DNA of 64,000 nt from Ischnura elegans (Eukaryota; Arthropoda; Insecta; Odonata; Coenagrionidae). Positions 9,521 to 21,421 of the stretch are shown here, piece by piece. Position 1 is the first letter of the stretch, and the number at the start of each line of letters is the position of its first letter. A model generated the notes under the pieces. It had not been told where the DNA came from, ran no database searches, and saw only the letters and a list, made by a program, of their open reading frames with translations. The stretch lies in contig NC_060247.1 in NCBI RefSeq assembly GCF_921293095.1, positions 52,921,111 through 52,985,110 on the forward strand. The letters run 5' to 3'. The translations under genes were made by a program, and so were the position numbers.

Positions 9521-12385
9521 ACGCCGGAAAATAGCGTTATTTTTCCCAAAACGCGTGCTCCAGAGAAAGAAAACATGTCAAACATTATTAATACTGCCAA
9601 TAAAATTCACTCGCTGAGTATACAAAAGCTTGGAAAAGAACCAACCGACACTCTAACCACAAAATATGACATTAACCTTGTTGTAGTTAATTGCCGTAGC
9701 GTAAAAAAACAAGCGCGCCGAAATCGAGCATATTTTTCAGAACGCAGACGTGATCATGGGGACAGAGAGTTGGCTTACGGAAGATATAAGCGACAGCGAA
9801 GTTTTTCCTCCAGAATATAAAATTTACAGATGCGATTGACGCAATAGAACAGGTGGCGGAGTTTTTATAGCAGTTACATCACATTTACACAGCGCCGCCC
9901 ACGAAATGGGTGACAACGAAATAGAAAGCGTATGGTGTACAATTAAACAACGAAACAAAAGGAGTATTCGTGTTTGCTCTTCTTATAGACCTCCGAAGTC
10001 GATATTATGTACCTTCTAGAAAATCAAATATCCGCATTTACTCAGAGAGACAGTAAAAGTGTAATAGTAATCGGGGGAGATTTTAATCTTCCATCCATAA
10101 ACTGGAATACTTATACTGTTAAACCGAATTCAAGGAATAGAGAAATCAGCGAAGTATTACTCAACATACTTGCAAATCACTCTCTTGCCCAAGTAGTTGA
10201 CAAGCCTACCAGAGGAAATAAGATATTAGACCTTTTAGCAGTAAGCCATCCTAAGTTGATAAAACAACTCGATATTATTGACGGTATAAGCGATCACAGA
10301 GTAATCTTTGCAACGCTAAAAATTGATGTAGTGTCAGCCGTAAAACCAAAACGCAATATTTACTTATTTGATAAATGCAACTTCACAAAATTTGGCGAGA
10401 TGCTTAATGACTCCTCCAAAAGAATCGTAGTTACAACAAAGGACCAAAGCACAGACGTAACATGGAAAAACTTCTTAGAAATTCTGCGCCAAGGGATCAA
10501 CGAACATATTCCACAAAAACTGAAATGTGATAATAAGGAACCTCGCTGGTACAACAACGACGTCAGAAGGGAACTTAGGAAACAGAGAAAACTATACAAC
10601 TAGTACAGAAAGTCCATTACGACACGTAATAAATTGAAGGAACTTGAAACTAAAGAAAGTTACGCTGCACAACGCTCAATAACCAGAAAATCAATGCCCA
10701 CTGCAATGCGAAAGATTAAGAAAAAAGTACTTGGAGAATTACTCGAAGAAAATCCGAAATCATTTTGGTCATACGCGAGAGAGCTTCAAGGAAAACATTC
10801 AACCGTAGATTCGTTATTTGATAAAGATGGTAAACTTGTCACCGAAAATATTGACAAAGCTAACTCTTTAAATTCCCACTTCGAAAGTGTACACTACTGA
10901 CGATTCTCAATCCAATTTAGACATCCCAAATACTGACGAATCGATGGAAGAAATATCTATACAACGTGACGGGATAACTAAAGAACTACAATCGATTAAG
11001 AATAGCAAATCTCCGGGTCCGGAGGGAATATCCGCGCGTGTCCTCAAGGAGTTAGTTCCACAGATCGCACCTAACTTAGAGATCATATTCAAGAAGTCAC
11101 TCTCCGAAGGGAAGTTACCGCTAGACTGGAAAATCGCAAGCGTTACACCCATATTCAAAAAGGAAAACAGACATGACCCAGGGAACTACCGTCCGATTTC
11201 ATTAACATCGATTATAGGCAAGATACTCGAGCATATCATCGTTAGCAATATAATGACTTTCTTGGATAGACGTAACTTCCTCCATGACTGTCAGCACGGA
11301 TTCCGAAAAGGTAGATCATGCGTAACTCAGCTCGCGCTCTTTCTTCACGACGTTTTAAAATCTGGTGAATCAAAAAGACAAGTTGACGCACTATTTCTAG
11401 ATTTTAAGAAAGCTTTCGACACTGTACCTCACAACAAACTTTGATACAAATTACAGTCATGCGGATTAAGCGAAACAGTTGTAAACTGGATACGCGACTT
11501 TCTCAGAGATCGTAAACAAAAAGTAGTTCTTGACGGAATTAGCTCCGATGTTGTAAAAGTTACATCAGGTGTTCCACAACGAAGCGTAATCGGCCCCCTG
11601 TTGTTCATTATATACATTAATGATCTCTGCCCCCGCATTAGCAGTAAAATACGCTTATTTGCTGACGACGCTGTCATCTATCGCGAAATTAGTGATCACT
11701 CTGACTATGAAATTCTATCATTTGACCTAAACAACGTTAATTTGTGGAGCCAAGAGTGGGGACTCGAACTTAATCTGAGCAAATGCCCTGCGTTACATTT
11801 CTTGCGGAATTCGTCCAATTCTAACCATGTTTATGCAGTGGATGGTATTAACATAAAGGCAACAGACGAAGTGAAATACCTGGGAGTTACGATAACCTCG
11901 AACCTCACGTGGGGAACACATATAAAGAATATTTGCGGCATAGCCCTGAAGAAATTAGGATTCGTCAAACGTATTGTGGGAAGATTCTCGGATGAGAAAG
12001 TGAAAGAAAGGTGCTATTTCGCTCTCGTCCGACCGCACCTTGAATATGCAGCGAGCGTATGGGATCCAGTGCAGAAAGACTTAATCCGCGAACTGAATAA
12101 AATACAAAGGAAGGCTGCGCGTTTCATCAAAAACTGCTACGGGCGTACAGAGAGCGTTACCCAGATGTTAAGCGAATTAGGCTGGGAGCCATTGGAGACT
12201 CGGAGGCTGCGCGCTAGGCTTAGATTGCTTGAACAATTGAGAATGGATATCTTTAAGAGCGACACAGAGAACATAATATTAGAGCCACACTATATTTCCA
12301 GGTCCGATAGAAGCGATAAATTAAGAGAGATGTTTTGCCGAACGGATAGATATGGGAATTCGTTTTCCCCCGAACCATTAAGTCA
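9521..12385 (+). mobile_element. L2-like LINE, 5' truncated, body
   Basis: Degenerate ORF2. Endonuclease pieces run from about 9670 (NLVVVNCRSV) through GGDFNLPSINW to SDHRVIF near 10300. Reverse transcriptase follows at 10970-11900 (GNYRPISLTS, FLDFKKAFDTVPHNKL, FADDAVIYREI), then the conserved tail (HLEYAASVWDP, QRKAARFI). In-frame stops occur at 10601 and 11442, and several frame changes occur in the endonuclease. It is interrupted at about 12385 inside FPRTIK by the CR1-like LINE and resumes at 17875. The clade (L2/CR1 group) is from motifs only. Confidence 0.8.
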
Positions 12386-12464
12386 AAATGTCAGTCGAGC
12401 AGTCGTAGTGAGCGGTCGTGTCTCTCTCTTGGTTGTGCTCCGTAGTTTCTGTGAAAGTTTCGCA

Positions 12465-13436
12465 ATGCCTGGGTGTACGAAGTGTGGGAAAAGGCTCCTA
12501 GAGAGTCAAAAGCAGCTTTCCTGTGGACGCTGCAGTGGTGTATATCACCTAGTCTGCACCTCACTCAGTGAGGAGGATCTAGGCCTCCTAGCTCAGCAGC
12601 AACAACATTGGCAGTGTAGTAACTGTGCTACAGTGGCCCGTGCTACCCGGAATGACGACACACCGGTGCGTAACATCTCAGCCCTGGTTCACTCGTCTTC
12701 TGCCTCCTCGCAGCCTGACGCGCTGAGTGAAATGGTGAAAGAATTACTCGACCGCGTTAAATCTTTACAAAATAATCAATGTGAGTTACAAAAGTCTCTT
12801 TCGTTTTGGGAACAAACTGTCAGTGAACAGGCAAAGCAAATCGAGTCCCTTAATAGTGCCACAAATAAGCTCTGTGACCAAATGAGTGATTTTTCGAGGC
12901 AAATTTTCGGCCATAAAGCATCTGTCACTGAACTAGAAAATCGTGTAAATATATTAGAGCAGGAATCACTGAAAAACACCATTGAAATCCATGGTGTCCC
13001 AGCAAAAGATGGTGAAGTTGTTAGTGCTCTAGTCAGTCAAGTTGGACTGGCTATTGGGATTAAGGTTGACCAACAACTTATTGATTACGCCTATCGTGTG
13101 AGGTATAACCCGGCTGGTGATGCATCCAGACCCCCTCCCATCATTGTACGATTCCTCAGATACACAAATGCCGAGGAGTTTCTTGATGCGAGGAGAGTCA
13201 AGCGGAACCTATACACAAAAGACCTTGGATGGAACGACCTTCCCAGCCGCCCGATCTACGTCAACTGCCGTCTTACTTCCACCAACAGAGAACTATTCTC
13301 CAAGGCTAGAGAACTAAAAAGGCAAGGTAAAATCAAATTTATCTGGTTAAGAAATGGTAAGATATACGCTCGTGAGCGAGAAGGCTCTGAGCGTGTACTT
13401 ATTCGTAGCATGTGCGACATTGAAAATTTCAAATAG
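12465..13436 (+). CDS. CR1-like LINE ORF1 with PHD-type zinc finger
   Basis: 323 aa from ATG at 12465. Residues about 4-52 form a PHD-type C4HC3 finger (CTKC, CGRC, YHLVC, WQCSNC). Residues about 90-175 are coiled coil (KELLDRVKSLQNN, ENRVNILEQESLKN). The rest resembles an RNA-binding ORF1 domain (IEIHGVPAKDGE, PIIVRFLR, RNLYTKDL). The frame is open upstream into the disrupted L2-like LINE (from 11601), but that is an accident of insertion; the methionine at 12465 directly before the finger is the natural start. The role is presumed RNA chaperone for retrotransposition. Confidence 0.8.
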   Translation: MPGCTKCGKRLLESQKQLSCGRCSGVYHLVCTSLSEEDLGLLAQQQQHWQCSNCATVARATRNDDTPVRNISALVHSSSASSQPDALSEMVKELLDRVKSLQNNQCELQKSLSFWEQTVSEQAKQIESLNSATNKLCDQMSDFSRQIFGHKASVTELENRVNILEQESLKNTIEIHGVPAKDGEVVSALVSQVGLAIGIKVDQQLIDYAYRVRYNPAGDASRPPPIIVRFLRYTNAEEFLDARRVKRNLYTKDLGWNDLPSRPIYVNCRLTSTNRELFSKARELKRQGKIKFIWLRNGKIYAREREGSERVLIRSMCDIENFK

Positions 13437-13843
13437 GAAATATGTAATAGTTTAATAATGAAAGACGTATTAGTCTTCTATAACGCATTGTGGTGTTCCA
13501 CTTCCAATCAATCAAAGATCTTTCTACTGTTCTTTGTGCGTCTGCCGTTAAAATTAATCATATGTGTTTCCAAGGATTTATTTTTTCTCCGAAAAAAGCT
13601 GTTATTTTGTGGGGTGTATCTCATTTTTCATGTATCAGTATCTTTCTCCTTCTTTGTTTTTAGATTAAATGATTTGTTGAATCAATGCCTTATTATGCAC
13701 ATTAATAGTTCCATTTTCAAATTATGCATAAATATTACTATTATATGTAGGTATTACTGTATTAATTGGTTGTGAAATGCGTTGTGCCGTTTCTTGTGAA
13801 ATTATCTGTAAAAATACAATTGTACTGTTAAGATTTCATATTC

Positions 13844-15583
13844 ATGAATGATTTAAAACTTTGTCATGTTAACTGTCAATCACTGATACGGCACATTGAT
13901 GAATTTCGACTCTATTTTACTGAGCATCAATATGATATTATATGTACTTCTGAAACGTGGTTGAACCCCAATATTAACGATACTATGGTAAATCTTGATA
14001 AATACCTATTTCTTAGGTGTGATAGGGTAGGAAAAGTTGGTGGAGGTGTAGGTGTTTATGTACATCATGACATTAAGGCAAGCATTGTGGCCACCTCCCA
14101 AGATGGGTGCCTATCTCAACCCGAGTATATCTTAGTCGAGGTCTCAGGAGAAAATTCCTCAAAAATTTTACTGTGTGTTATATACCGCCCACCAAAATCC
14201 AGTCTCTTGTTTAACTTTGAAACAGAGCTTCCCGAACTTAGTACTGCATATAAGAATATTATTATTACGGGGGATCTCAATATTGATTTAACTAGGGAGT
14301 CCACTAGCAGTAATTATCTAAAAGGTTTTATACATAGCAATAACATGTATATGGTTCCTTTTCAACCAACCCACCACACGTTTCATGGGGATACCTGGCT
14401 TGATCATTTCATCGTAGATGACGAGGATAAAGTTATCTGCGCATCACAATGTCCTGTTCCATTTCTCTCGTCCCATGACTTAATTCATATCACCTATAAG
14501 TTTAAATTCTCTAGAGTTAGCCTTTCCCCATTTATTTATCGAGATTTGAAAAATGTTAATCTTGATGATTTTATAAATGACCTAGCTGAAAAAGATTGGT
14601 GCACTGTATTCACCTCGAACAATATTGATGAGAAAGTTAAATTATTTAATGAAAATATTCTCAACTGTATATCCAATCACACTACATTACGCACAATCAT
14701 CCCACGTCGCCATGCTGCTCCATGGTTAACTAAAGAGCTGAAACAGCAAATGAAAGAAAGAGACAGGATTCATCGAGCCTATGTTAGGTCTAGAAACATT
14801 GAAGTGTATGCTAGGTATAAAGTTCTTAGAAATGCAGTCAATCATCTTGTAAAGGCCGCAAAGCGCTCTTATTACGCTACAAAACTTGAAGGCCTGCCAA
14901 AGCCACATTTAATTTGGCGTGAACTAAGGCACATTGGTCTACTTCGACAAAAAGATAACTCTATTATTCCGAACATCACGTTGAACCAATTTAATGATTA
15001 CTTCACGCTGCCTTCACCCTCTCATTTAACATTCACTGATAGTCACCAGTCTATTGATCCTTTAGTACCATTTGATGATAGCAATTTTTACTTTCGTCAC
15101 GTACGTCACACGCCTTTACTTGATATTCCTCACCTAGATTATTGCTGCTTAGTTTATTATGACCTTACTGAGGAACTAAACCTTAAGCTCCAACGGCTAA
15201 TGCATTCATGTGCCAGATTTATTTATGGTAAACGGAAGTTTGAACACATCAGTCCCCACCTTCGGGAACTTGGATGGCTACCAGTTACTCTTAGGAGAAA
15301 ATATCTCCTGAGATTGTTCATTTTTAAATTAATACGTAATCATTTGCCAGCTTATCTGTATGATATGTTTCCCATAAGACAGACTACTGAATCCTCATTA
15401 AAAATTAGACGACAAGTTTATTTTTACTTTCCACCACACAAAAGTTATGTATATGGAAAATCTTTTTTTGTAAGTGCAATAAAATTATGGCATTCTCTGC
15501 CAACGAACTTAACCCAAGTGAAATCATTAGAATCTTTTAAATATAAATACTGGAAATATCTTTATAAAACTTTTTCTTTGTAA
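13844..15583 (+). pseudogene. CR1-like LINE ORF2, endonuclease plus C-terminus, RT core missing
   Basis: Open for 579 codons. Residues 1-240 are the AP-type endonuclease (HVNCQSL, CTSETWL, GGGVGVYV, YRPPKS, ITGDLNID, LSSHDLI). A linker runs to about residue 418. At about 15095-15110 it jumps directly to the C-terminal region (IPHLDYCCLVYYDLT, LQRLMHSCARFIYG, LRELGWLPVTLRRKY). The fingers and palm, including the catalytic aspartates, are gone; roughly 350 residues are missing by comparison with normal CR1 ORF2 length. CGTCAC repeats at 15095 and 15104, flanking the apparent junction. The frame is kept, so an endonuclease protein could still be read, but it cannot reverse transcribe. Confidence 0.8.
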
Positions 15584-15626
15584 AAGTCTTTCCCACCTTT
15601 GTATATTCTTGAACACTATTAAATAA

Positions 15627-17725
15627 TCTTATATATAAAAATGAATCGCAAAATGTGTTGGTAAGCGCATAACTCAACAACGCCTGGACCAATTTGGCCA
15701 ATTCTTTTTTTAAAATGTTCGTTGAAGTCCAAGGATGGTTCTTACGGCGAGAAAAAATCGAATAATTGCCGGGAAAACCCTAAAAACAGCCCTTTTCTTT
15801 TTCACATACAAACGTTTTTCTAACTAAAACGTAGAATCAATTTGAGCTTTATTGCTATTATATAAAGTTCATATTAAATTACAAGCACTCACTGTTATCT
15901 AAGAAATGTAGGTGTGTTCCTAACGTCAAAAAGTAAATTTGCACTTTCTTACCGCTATACAAAGTTCAAATTCAATCATATCTATCAAAACAGTGTGCCC
16001 TGGCCGCGCCCAATCGTCCAATGCATGAATCTTTTAACCAAGAGTTGCACCGAGAAAAACTGTATGATCTCAACACTTTGAAAGAATTAATTCAAAAAAA
16101 TCTTCCAATGTTGAATGAACAACAGATACTCTTATGAAAGTAACATAAGTATTTGATACTCTTATGAAAGTAACAAATGATGAAACTGGGGGGATTTACT
16201 TCTTAGATGCACCTGGTGGTACAGGAAAAACTTTTTTGATTTCATTAATATTAGCAACAATTCGCTCACAAAATAAAATTGCACTTGCACTCGCTTCGTC
16301 GGGAATCGCAGTAACTTTGCTTGAAGGTGGTCGAACAGCCCATTCAGCACTAAAATTGCCATTAAATATGCAAAGCAATGAAACTCCAACCTGCAACATT
16401 TCGAAGAACTCTGCAATGGCAAAGGTTTTGCAGCAATGTCAATTGATCATTTGGGATGAATGCACGATGGCACATAAAAAATTTTTGGAGGCTTTAGACA
16501 GAACCTTAAAAGATCTACGGAGCAATCAGAACCGATTTGGTGGTGCAATGATTTTATTAGCAGGAGATTTTCGTCAAACATTGCCAGTGATTCCACGATC
16601 AACGCCAGCTGATGAACTCAACGCATGTCTAAAGTCATCCAATTTGTGGAAATATGTCAAAGTACTTCATTTAAGCAAGAATATGCGTGTTGAGTTGCAA
16701 AATGACCAATCTGGAAACATATTCTCTAAACAACTCATTGACATTGGTGATGGCAATTTTCCTATTGACATGTTGACTGGATGCATTAACTTTCCTCAAA
16801 GTTTTTGTCATTTAACTCAATCAAAAGAAGAACTCACTCAGAAGGTATTTCTAGATGTTGCTCAAAATTACAGAAACCATGATTGGTTAAGCGAACGAGC
16901 TATATTGGCAGCCAAAAACATTGATGTAAATGAATTAAATTTCAAAATTCAAGAACAAATTACAGGCGAATCGAGGATATATAAATCAGTTGATTCGGCA
17001 ACTAACCAAGACGATGTAGTTAACTATCCACCGGAATTTTTAAACTCGCTGGATTTGCCAGGATTGCCACCTCACAATCTTCAATTAAAGGTTGGATCGG
17101 TAATTATAATGTTGCGAAATATCAACCAACAGCGCCTTTGCAACGGCACACGGTTAGCGATAAAAAAAACTACTAAACAACGTGATAGAAGCAACTATAT
17201 TGAAAGGAAAGTATAAAGGAGAAGATGTTCTCATACTGCGCATCCCAATGATTCCGACTGATGTGCCATTTGAGTTTAAACGACTACAGTTTCCAGTGCG
17301 GCTTGCTTTTGCTATGACCATAAACAAGTCCCAGGGGCAATCATTAAGTGTTTGTGGTATTAATTTGGAAAACCCATGTTTCTCACATGGTCAATTGTAT
17401 GTTGCCTGTTCCCGTATTGGAAAACCATCAGATTTGTTTGTCTATGCGCCAGGTAATCAAACAAAAAACATCGTTTATCACAAAGCACTACAATGAAAAT
17501 AGAACTGATTTTTTTTGTTAATAATTATGATTTACATGATTAAAATTACTTACTTTTAAATGCTTATAGTGTTTTATTTAATTATTTTTTAATTCACACC
17601 GAATTATTACCAGGGTGACGGTTCTGTTCAGGATAATTTTTTGCAAAGAATATAAAAAAGGTAGGAACAAAACACTGCCACATTACAAATTTTTTTGACA
17701 GGACGAAGTCTGTCGGGTCAGCTAG
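15627..17725 (+). mobile_element. Helitron, 5'-deleted coding region, intact ends
   Basis: Begins TCTTATATATAAAAATGAAT, a common arthropod Helitron start, and ends with a GACAG/CTGTC hairpin (17697-17714) followed by CTAG (17722-17725). It sits between A and T with no duplication, as Helitrons do. At 2,099 bp it encodes only the helicase end of RepHel; no HUH replication-initiator motif is visible. It therefore looks like a deletion derivative with both ends present. It lies in the 3' UTR of the CR1-like LINE. Confidence 0.88.
16164..17496 (+). pseudogene. Helitron Pif1-family helicase, C-terminal part
   Basis: The first segment (16164 to about 17180) has Walker A APGGTGKT, Walker B LIIWDEC, LLAGDFRQTLPV and SKNMR. 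The second segment (about 17182-17496) is in another frame and has LAFAMTINKSQGQSL and YVACSRIG. One frameshift near 17165-17180 separates them. Pif1-type helicases unwind DNA during rolling-circle transposition. The N-terminal Rep domain expected in RepHel is absent. A 21-bp segment is duplicated at 16125 and 16155 (30-bp offset) at the start of the surviving reading. Confidence 0.8.
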
Positions 17726-17874
17726 TATCATATGTAATGTAAATGTGCACATCTATAATATTATTATTTGTATTCACTAGTGCCGACTGATATATTATAA
17801 TGTAAATGTATTGTTTTTCTAAGGTGGCTTTGCCACAGAAAATAAATAAATATGTTATTATTATTATTATTATA

Positions 17875-18010
17875 AAGGACTTTAATTAACGCTAGTACCA
17901 ACCTCGTTAAGAGTACTTCATTTTTTTTAGCTGTAAACGGCTGGTGTCCTAACATCCCCTTCCACACGCCTTTTAGGCGGCATGCGGGGTATTATATAGA
18001 TGTAGATACC
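17875..18010 (+). mobile_element. L2-like LINE, 3' end resumed
   Basis: GACTTTAATTAA continues the L2-like reading to a stop codon, then a 3' UTR leads to GCATGCGGGGTA and a TAGATGTAGAT-type tail. A reverse-strand relative of this 3' end lies at 35055-35125 inside the first piggyBac-like element. Confidence 0.75.
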
Positions 18011-19797
18011 GAGGATGAGTCAAGTGACTATTGGTACAGCTATGACGATTTTGGTGATAGCGAGCCCGAAGAAGAATTGTCTGGTAATGGAATGCACAAT
18101 GAAAAAATATATGATGGAGGAAAGCTTACAGTTAAAGAGAGTGCCATCATGTTATTTTCCTTCTTTTTGCACTTTAAACTGTCCTACTCCTGCATGACAA
18201 GCTTATTGAAATTAATAGATGACCATTTACCTCATGGGAATAAAATGGTTAAGTCTGTTTATGTCATCAGGAAAATTTTCAGCTCACCCGAAAGCAGATT
18301 CAAAAAAATGCAGTGTTGCACTGGCTGTGGGTCAATACTTGAAGGTAATAATCATTGCACTCATTCACTGCAATGGGTATTTCATCATTTTTGATAATTC
18401 CAATTGAACCACAGATAAAAAAATGTTTTCTCAGCCTGATTTCTGCCATGCCATGACTGAAACATTTCATAAGGAAAAGGGTAGAGAGGGATAGCATGGA
18501 AAATGTGATGGATGGTCTCCTGTACCAGAATTTTAAACGGTACCTTAAGGGGGTGTATGGCATGACCCTCATGCTCTATACCGATGTTATGCAGGTATTT
18601 AATTCTTCAAAAATGTGTCTGGCCAATTCTTTTTGTAATTAATGAATTACAATATGCCAAGAGGTATTTGCCTCAGAATGAAATATTTGGCAACTTATGG
18701 TACGGTACAACAAAACCAAATTTCAATGCATTTTTGCTACCTATGTTTGAGCCATTAAAATCCCTTTAAAATGAATTTTTTGTTGAATTGCCAACAGGCG
18801 AAAGAATTAAAGTTATTGCTATTTTATTAAGTGCTAAACTGATTTGCCTGCAAAGGCCTTATTGCTTAACATGAAAATTTTCAATGGCTATTATGGCTGC
18901 GGCAAATGCCTGCATAAAGGTTTAAGTGTTTCTTTGGGTGGGAGACGGAGGGCGAGGGAGGGTATTTTGCTACCCCTTTTCAGAAAATGTGGAGTTGATG
19001 ACCCATACAAATTCCTTGGAGCATTGTTCTTCTACACTGCTGAATGGCACAGCCACTGTTTTTGGGTTCAAAGGAGAAAAGATGTTCTCTAAATTGGTTC
19101 CAAATTTCATAAATGGTTGTGGGATAGATACCATGCATTCAGTGTTTGCTGGTATTTGGGGAAAACGTTTGATGGAGTTATGGTATAAATCAGCTTTCCG
19201 CAGTTATGAATTTTCACTTGTTGACAAGTTATCACTTGTTTATTTATTTATTTCCATTACCCCATAAATAGCACATTTACGGCCTTTACAATGGGGAATT
19301 AACAATTAAGGACATGCACACACGCCCATGTCCTGGATAAGGGTAACTTACCCAGGCAGGACTCGAACCCGCGACCTTCGGTTTGGCAAACGAGGACTTT
19401 ACCCCGCCGCCACCGAGGCCGGCCGGCATGGCCGGTTGAGGAAAGACTGAGAAAAATTAAACCACCCCATTTCATTAGTCGTAGACCACGATCCATTGTA
19501 AATTGTTCTGCTTTTTTTTTAGTATAAAGACATCTGAGTATAAAATTGGTTTCACTATTATTCAATCCCTGTGCTCATGGTTAATGCGATGGAGAGAATC
19601 TATTTTTGCCATTATTTCCTGCTTGTTCAAGCCATGTACATTCTTAACCAAGACTATTTCTTCATCTGACATCGACAAGGCCAGTGAACTACTGGTTAGG
19701 TTTGTTTGTGATACTGAATTGTTTTATGGGAAGTGGTTTATGTCAGCCAATGTACATTCGCGTACACGCTTAGACTTCTCTCAAAGTTCTCCATTTT
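18011..19797 (+). pseudogene. CACTA/EnSpm-like transposase remnant
   Basis: Degenerate pieces in several frames follow the order of an animal CACTA-like transposase-domain protein. They are an acidic N-terminal piece with a cysteine-bearing region (SYDDFGDSEPEEE, CCTGCGSIL), then YGMTLMLYTD, LPAKALLLNMKIFNGYYGC, GCGIDTMHSVFAGIWGKRLMELW, and after a SINE RPRSIVN and MSANVHSRTRL. Many stops and frame changes make it nonfunctional. I recognise the protein type but not a named family, and the superfamily call is tentative. Its ends are not visible, so I cannot tell whether the L2-like LINE inserted into it. Confidence 0.5.
19239..19435 (-). mobile_element. tRNA-derived SINE
   Basis: On the minus strand the head has an A-box-like GTGGCGGCGGGGTA and a B box GGTTCGAGTCC, an internal RNA polymerase III promoter, followed by a unique body and an (AAAT)n-type tail at 19239-19253. 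It interrupts the CACTA-like remnant between a region near 19220 and one near 19440. The 5' end is uncertain by about 15 bp because of a GGCCGGCC-rich stretch. Confidence 0.8.
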
Positions 19798-20283
19798 GAA
19801 ACAGAGATCCACTGCTGTCCGACCAGAGCGATTTTTTCGATCCAAGCGAGAACCCTCGGATAGCTACTAGCGCTACTAGGATGGCGGCTACCTCGTCCGA
19901 GTATCGAGAACCACGGCAATCGATAGTGAACTCGGCCGGAAGTTGATATCATACACGTCCGAGTCGGCTAGTACCAACGAGTCGACTCGTACGCGTAATC
20001 CGCGCTGAAAGCCAACTATCGTTGGGACGATCGCTCGGACAATCGTTATGTGAACGAGGTATTACGTGGTATAACGGTCCTGGTATAACGATCTTCAACT
20101 GTTGGACTACATGTGCCGCATGTGCCGGCTAGAGTGCGTGCCAAACACGGCTAACAAAACATAGATATTTTTTTACCATAGTAATAAACGAAGGTATAAG
20201 CCTTTTTAAGTGGTGGTATAAGCTGTTCCAGATAATCAAGGTGTCGTTACAGTTACTTGAGAATATTCTGCGTCAAACTAACG
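19798..20283. other. CpG-rich non-coding stretch
   Basis: No coding signal. CG dinucleotides are unusually frequent between about 19820 and 20060 compared with the AT-rich surroundings, which fits a promoter-like or transposon-terminal region for the exons that start at 20284. I see no clear TATA box or inverted repeat. Confidence 0.35.
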
Positions 20284-20621
20284 ATGGATAATTCCGCAAG
20301 TGGCACTGCTGGAAAAAGAGGACGATACAAACGTCACCTAGATCCCAACAGTAGTGCTTCAATAATACTGCCGCATACGAGAAAAAGGCATACTATAGGA
20401 TCCTGTGATGTTTTAGATGAGAGGCTGCATGTCTGGAGACAATCTCTCCTATCAAACTCGGTAAGCACATGCTACTTAGCCCCCATCTTCAAAAATGCTA
20501 TCATGTCATTTAACAATTTGATCTTTTATGCTGTTCTTAGGATACTTTTTGTGCTGGTGGAAATGGATCCAATGTAAATGATAACTCGAGCAACCTGGAG
20601 CGCCGTCAGTCTACTGTGGAG
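20284..20621 (+). CDS. Two 5' exons of an unrecognised gene
   Basis: Exon 1 (20284-20460) encodes 59 aa, starting MDNSASGTAGKRGRYKRHLD, and ends at a GTAAGC donor. Exon 2 (20541-20621) encodes 27 aa between a TTCTTAG acceptor and a GTATGA donor. Phases match (0). The basic KRGRYKR stretch could be a nuclear signal. A possible third exon begins after TTACAG near 20960 and stops at about 21077. I do not recognise the protein. It could be the 5' end of a second CACTA-like element, since the remnant next to it lacks its N-terminus. Confidence 0.35.
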
Positions 20622-21421
20622 GTATGATATATTCCAAGTCACAAACATTCTAACTGCTAGAGCTCTCAAGTGCCTATCTTTTTCCATGCCTATGCACTTA
20701 ATTGTATGTCTGCTATAGTCACAAAAAGCTATATAATTCCTTGTCTAAAAAGCTGTTACCCATGTTAAACCTATTTACCCTCCATGCTTTCTTGTGTGCT
20801 TAATAAATTATTTTCAAAGGGGACAGATTTGAAAAATCTTTCCCACTTATTCTTCATTTGCGTTTGCTTCCGTTGAGGCATCTATATATTTATAACTCAT
20901 ACTCTCGACTAACTCTCAAATATTTAAGTCCATTACTTCTCCCTTTACCCTGCTTACAGGAAGTGTGCCCTTACCATTACCAAAGTTCACTTTCTTTAAA
21001 AGATTTTTTTTGTATTGTAATGGTTCAGACACCATTACGAGGTCCCATTCAATCAGCGCATTCATTCCCTACCCGCTAAACTTTCCCAACCCCCCCCCCC
21101 TGAAACACGGCCCGTGGAGGAAAGCGTGAATGTGTAAGTGGGTATGAATGTGGTTATGTAAGATTATGGGTGTTGTGTATGAGTAAGTTTGGGAGGACGG
21201 GAACTCTGGTTTTTCCCGTGAATAACGTGTTCCTCCTCCCTTTTCTTGTGCGTTACCCCACCCCAAGATGGGGATTATAAAAAGGCATCAATCGCTCTTC
21301 GACCGTATGGTGTCATCTTCCGTCACGGCCGAACAGCACCACCTTTATTTAGCGGAACCCCGACTCATAACCCCCGGTTAAATCCCGCGGGGAAGGTAAA
21401 TTGGCAACCTGAAAGGGAGGG

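Larger units (their letters stand above)
12386..17874 (+). mobile_element. CR1-like LINE with RT core deleted
   Basis: Starts in a short leader about 80 bp before ORF1. It carries a PHD-finger ORF1 (12465-13436) and an ORF2 lacking its reverse-transcriptase core (13844-15583). Its 3' UTR is split by a Helitron (15627-17725), and it ends at a (TTA)n run near 17850-17874. It interrupts the L2-like LINE, whose reading (FPRTI-K-DFN, stop) continues directly across the insertion. PHD-bearing ORF1 proteins are known from CR1-group LINEs. Confidence 0.8.

Noticed and set aside
19300-19430. A tRNA gene on the minus strand
   Set aside because: A and B box motifs are present, but the flanking body and (AAAT)n-type tail and lack of a paired acceptor stem fit a SINE.
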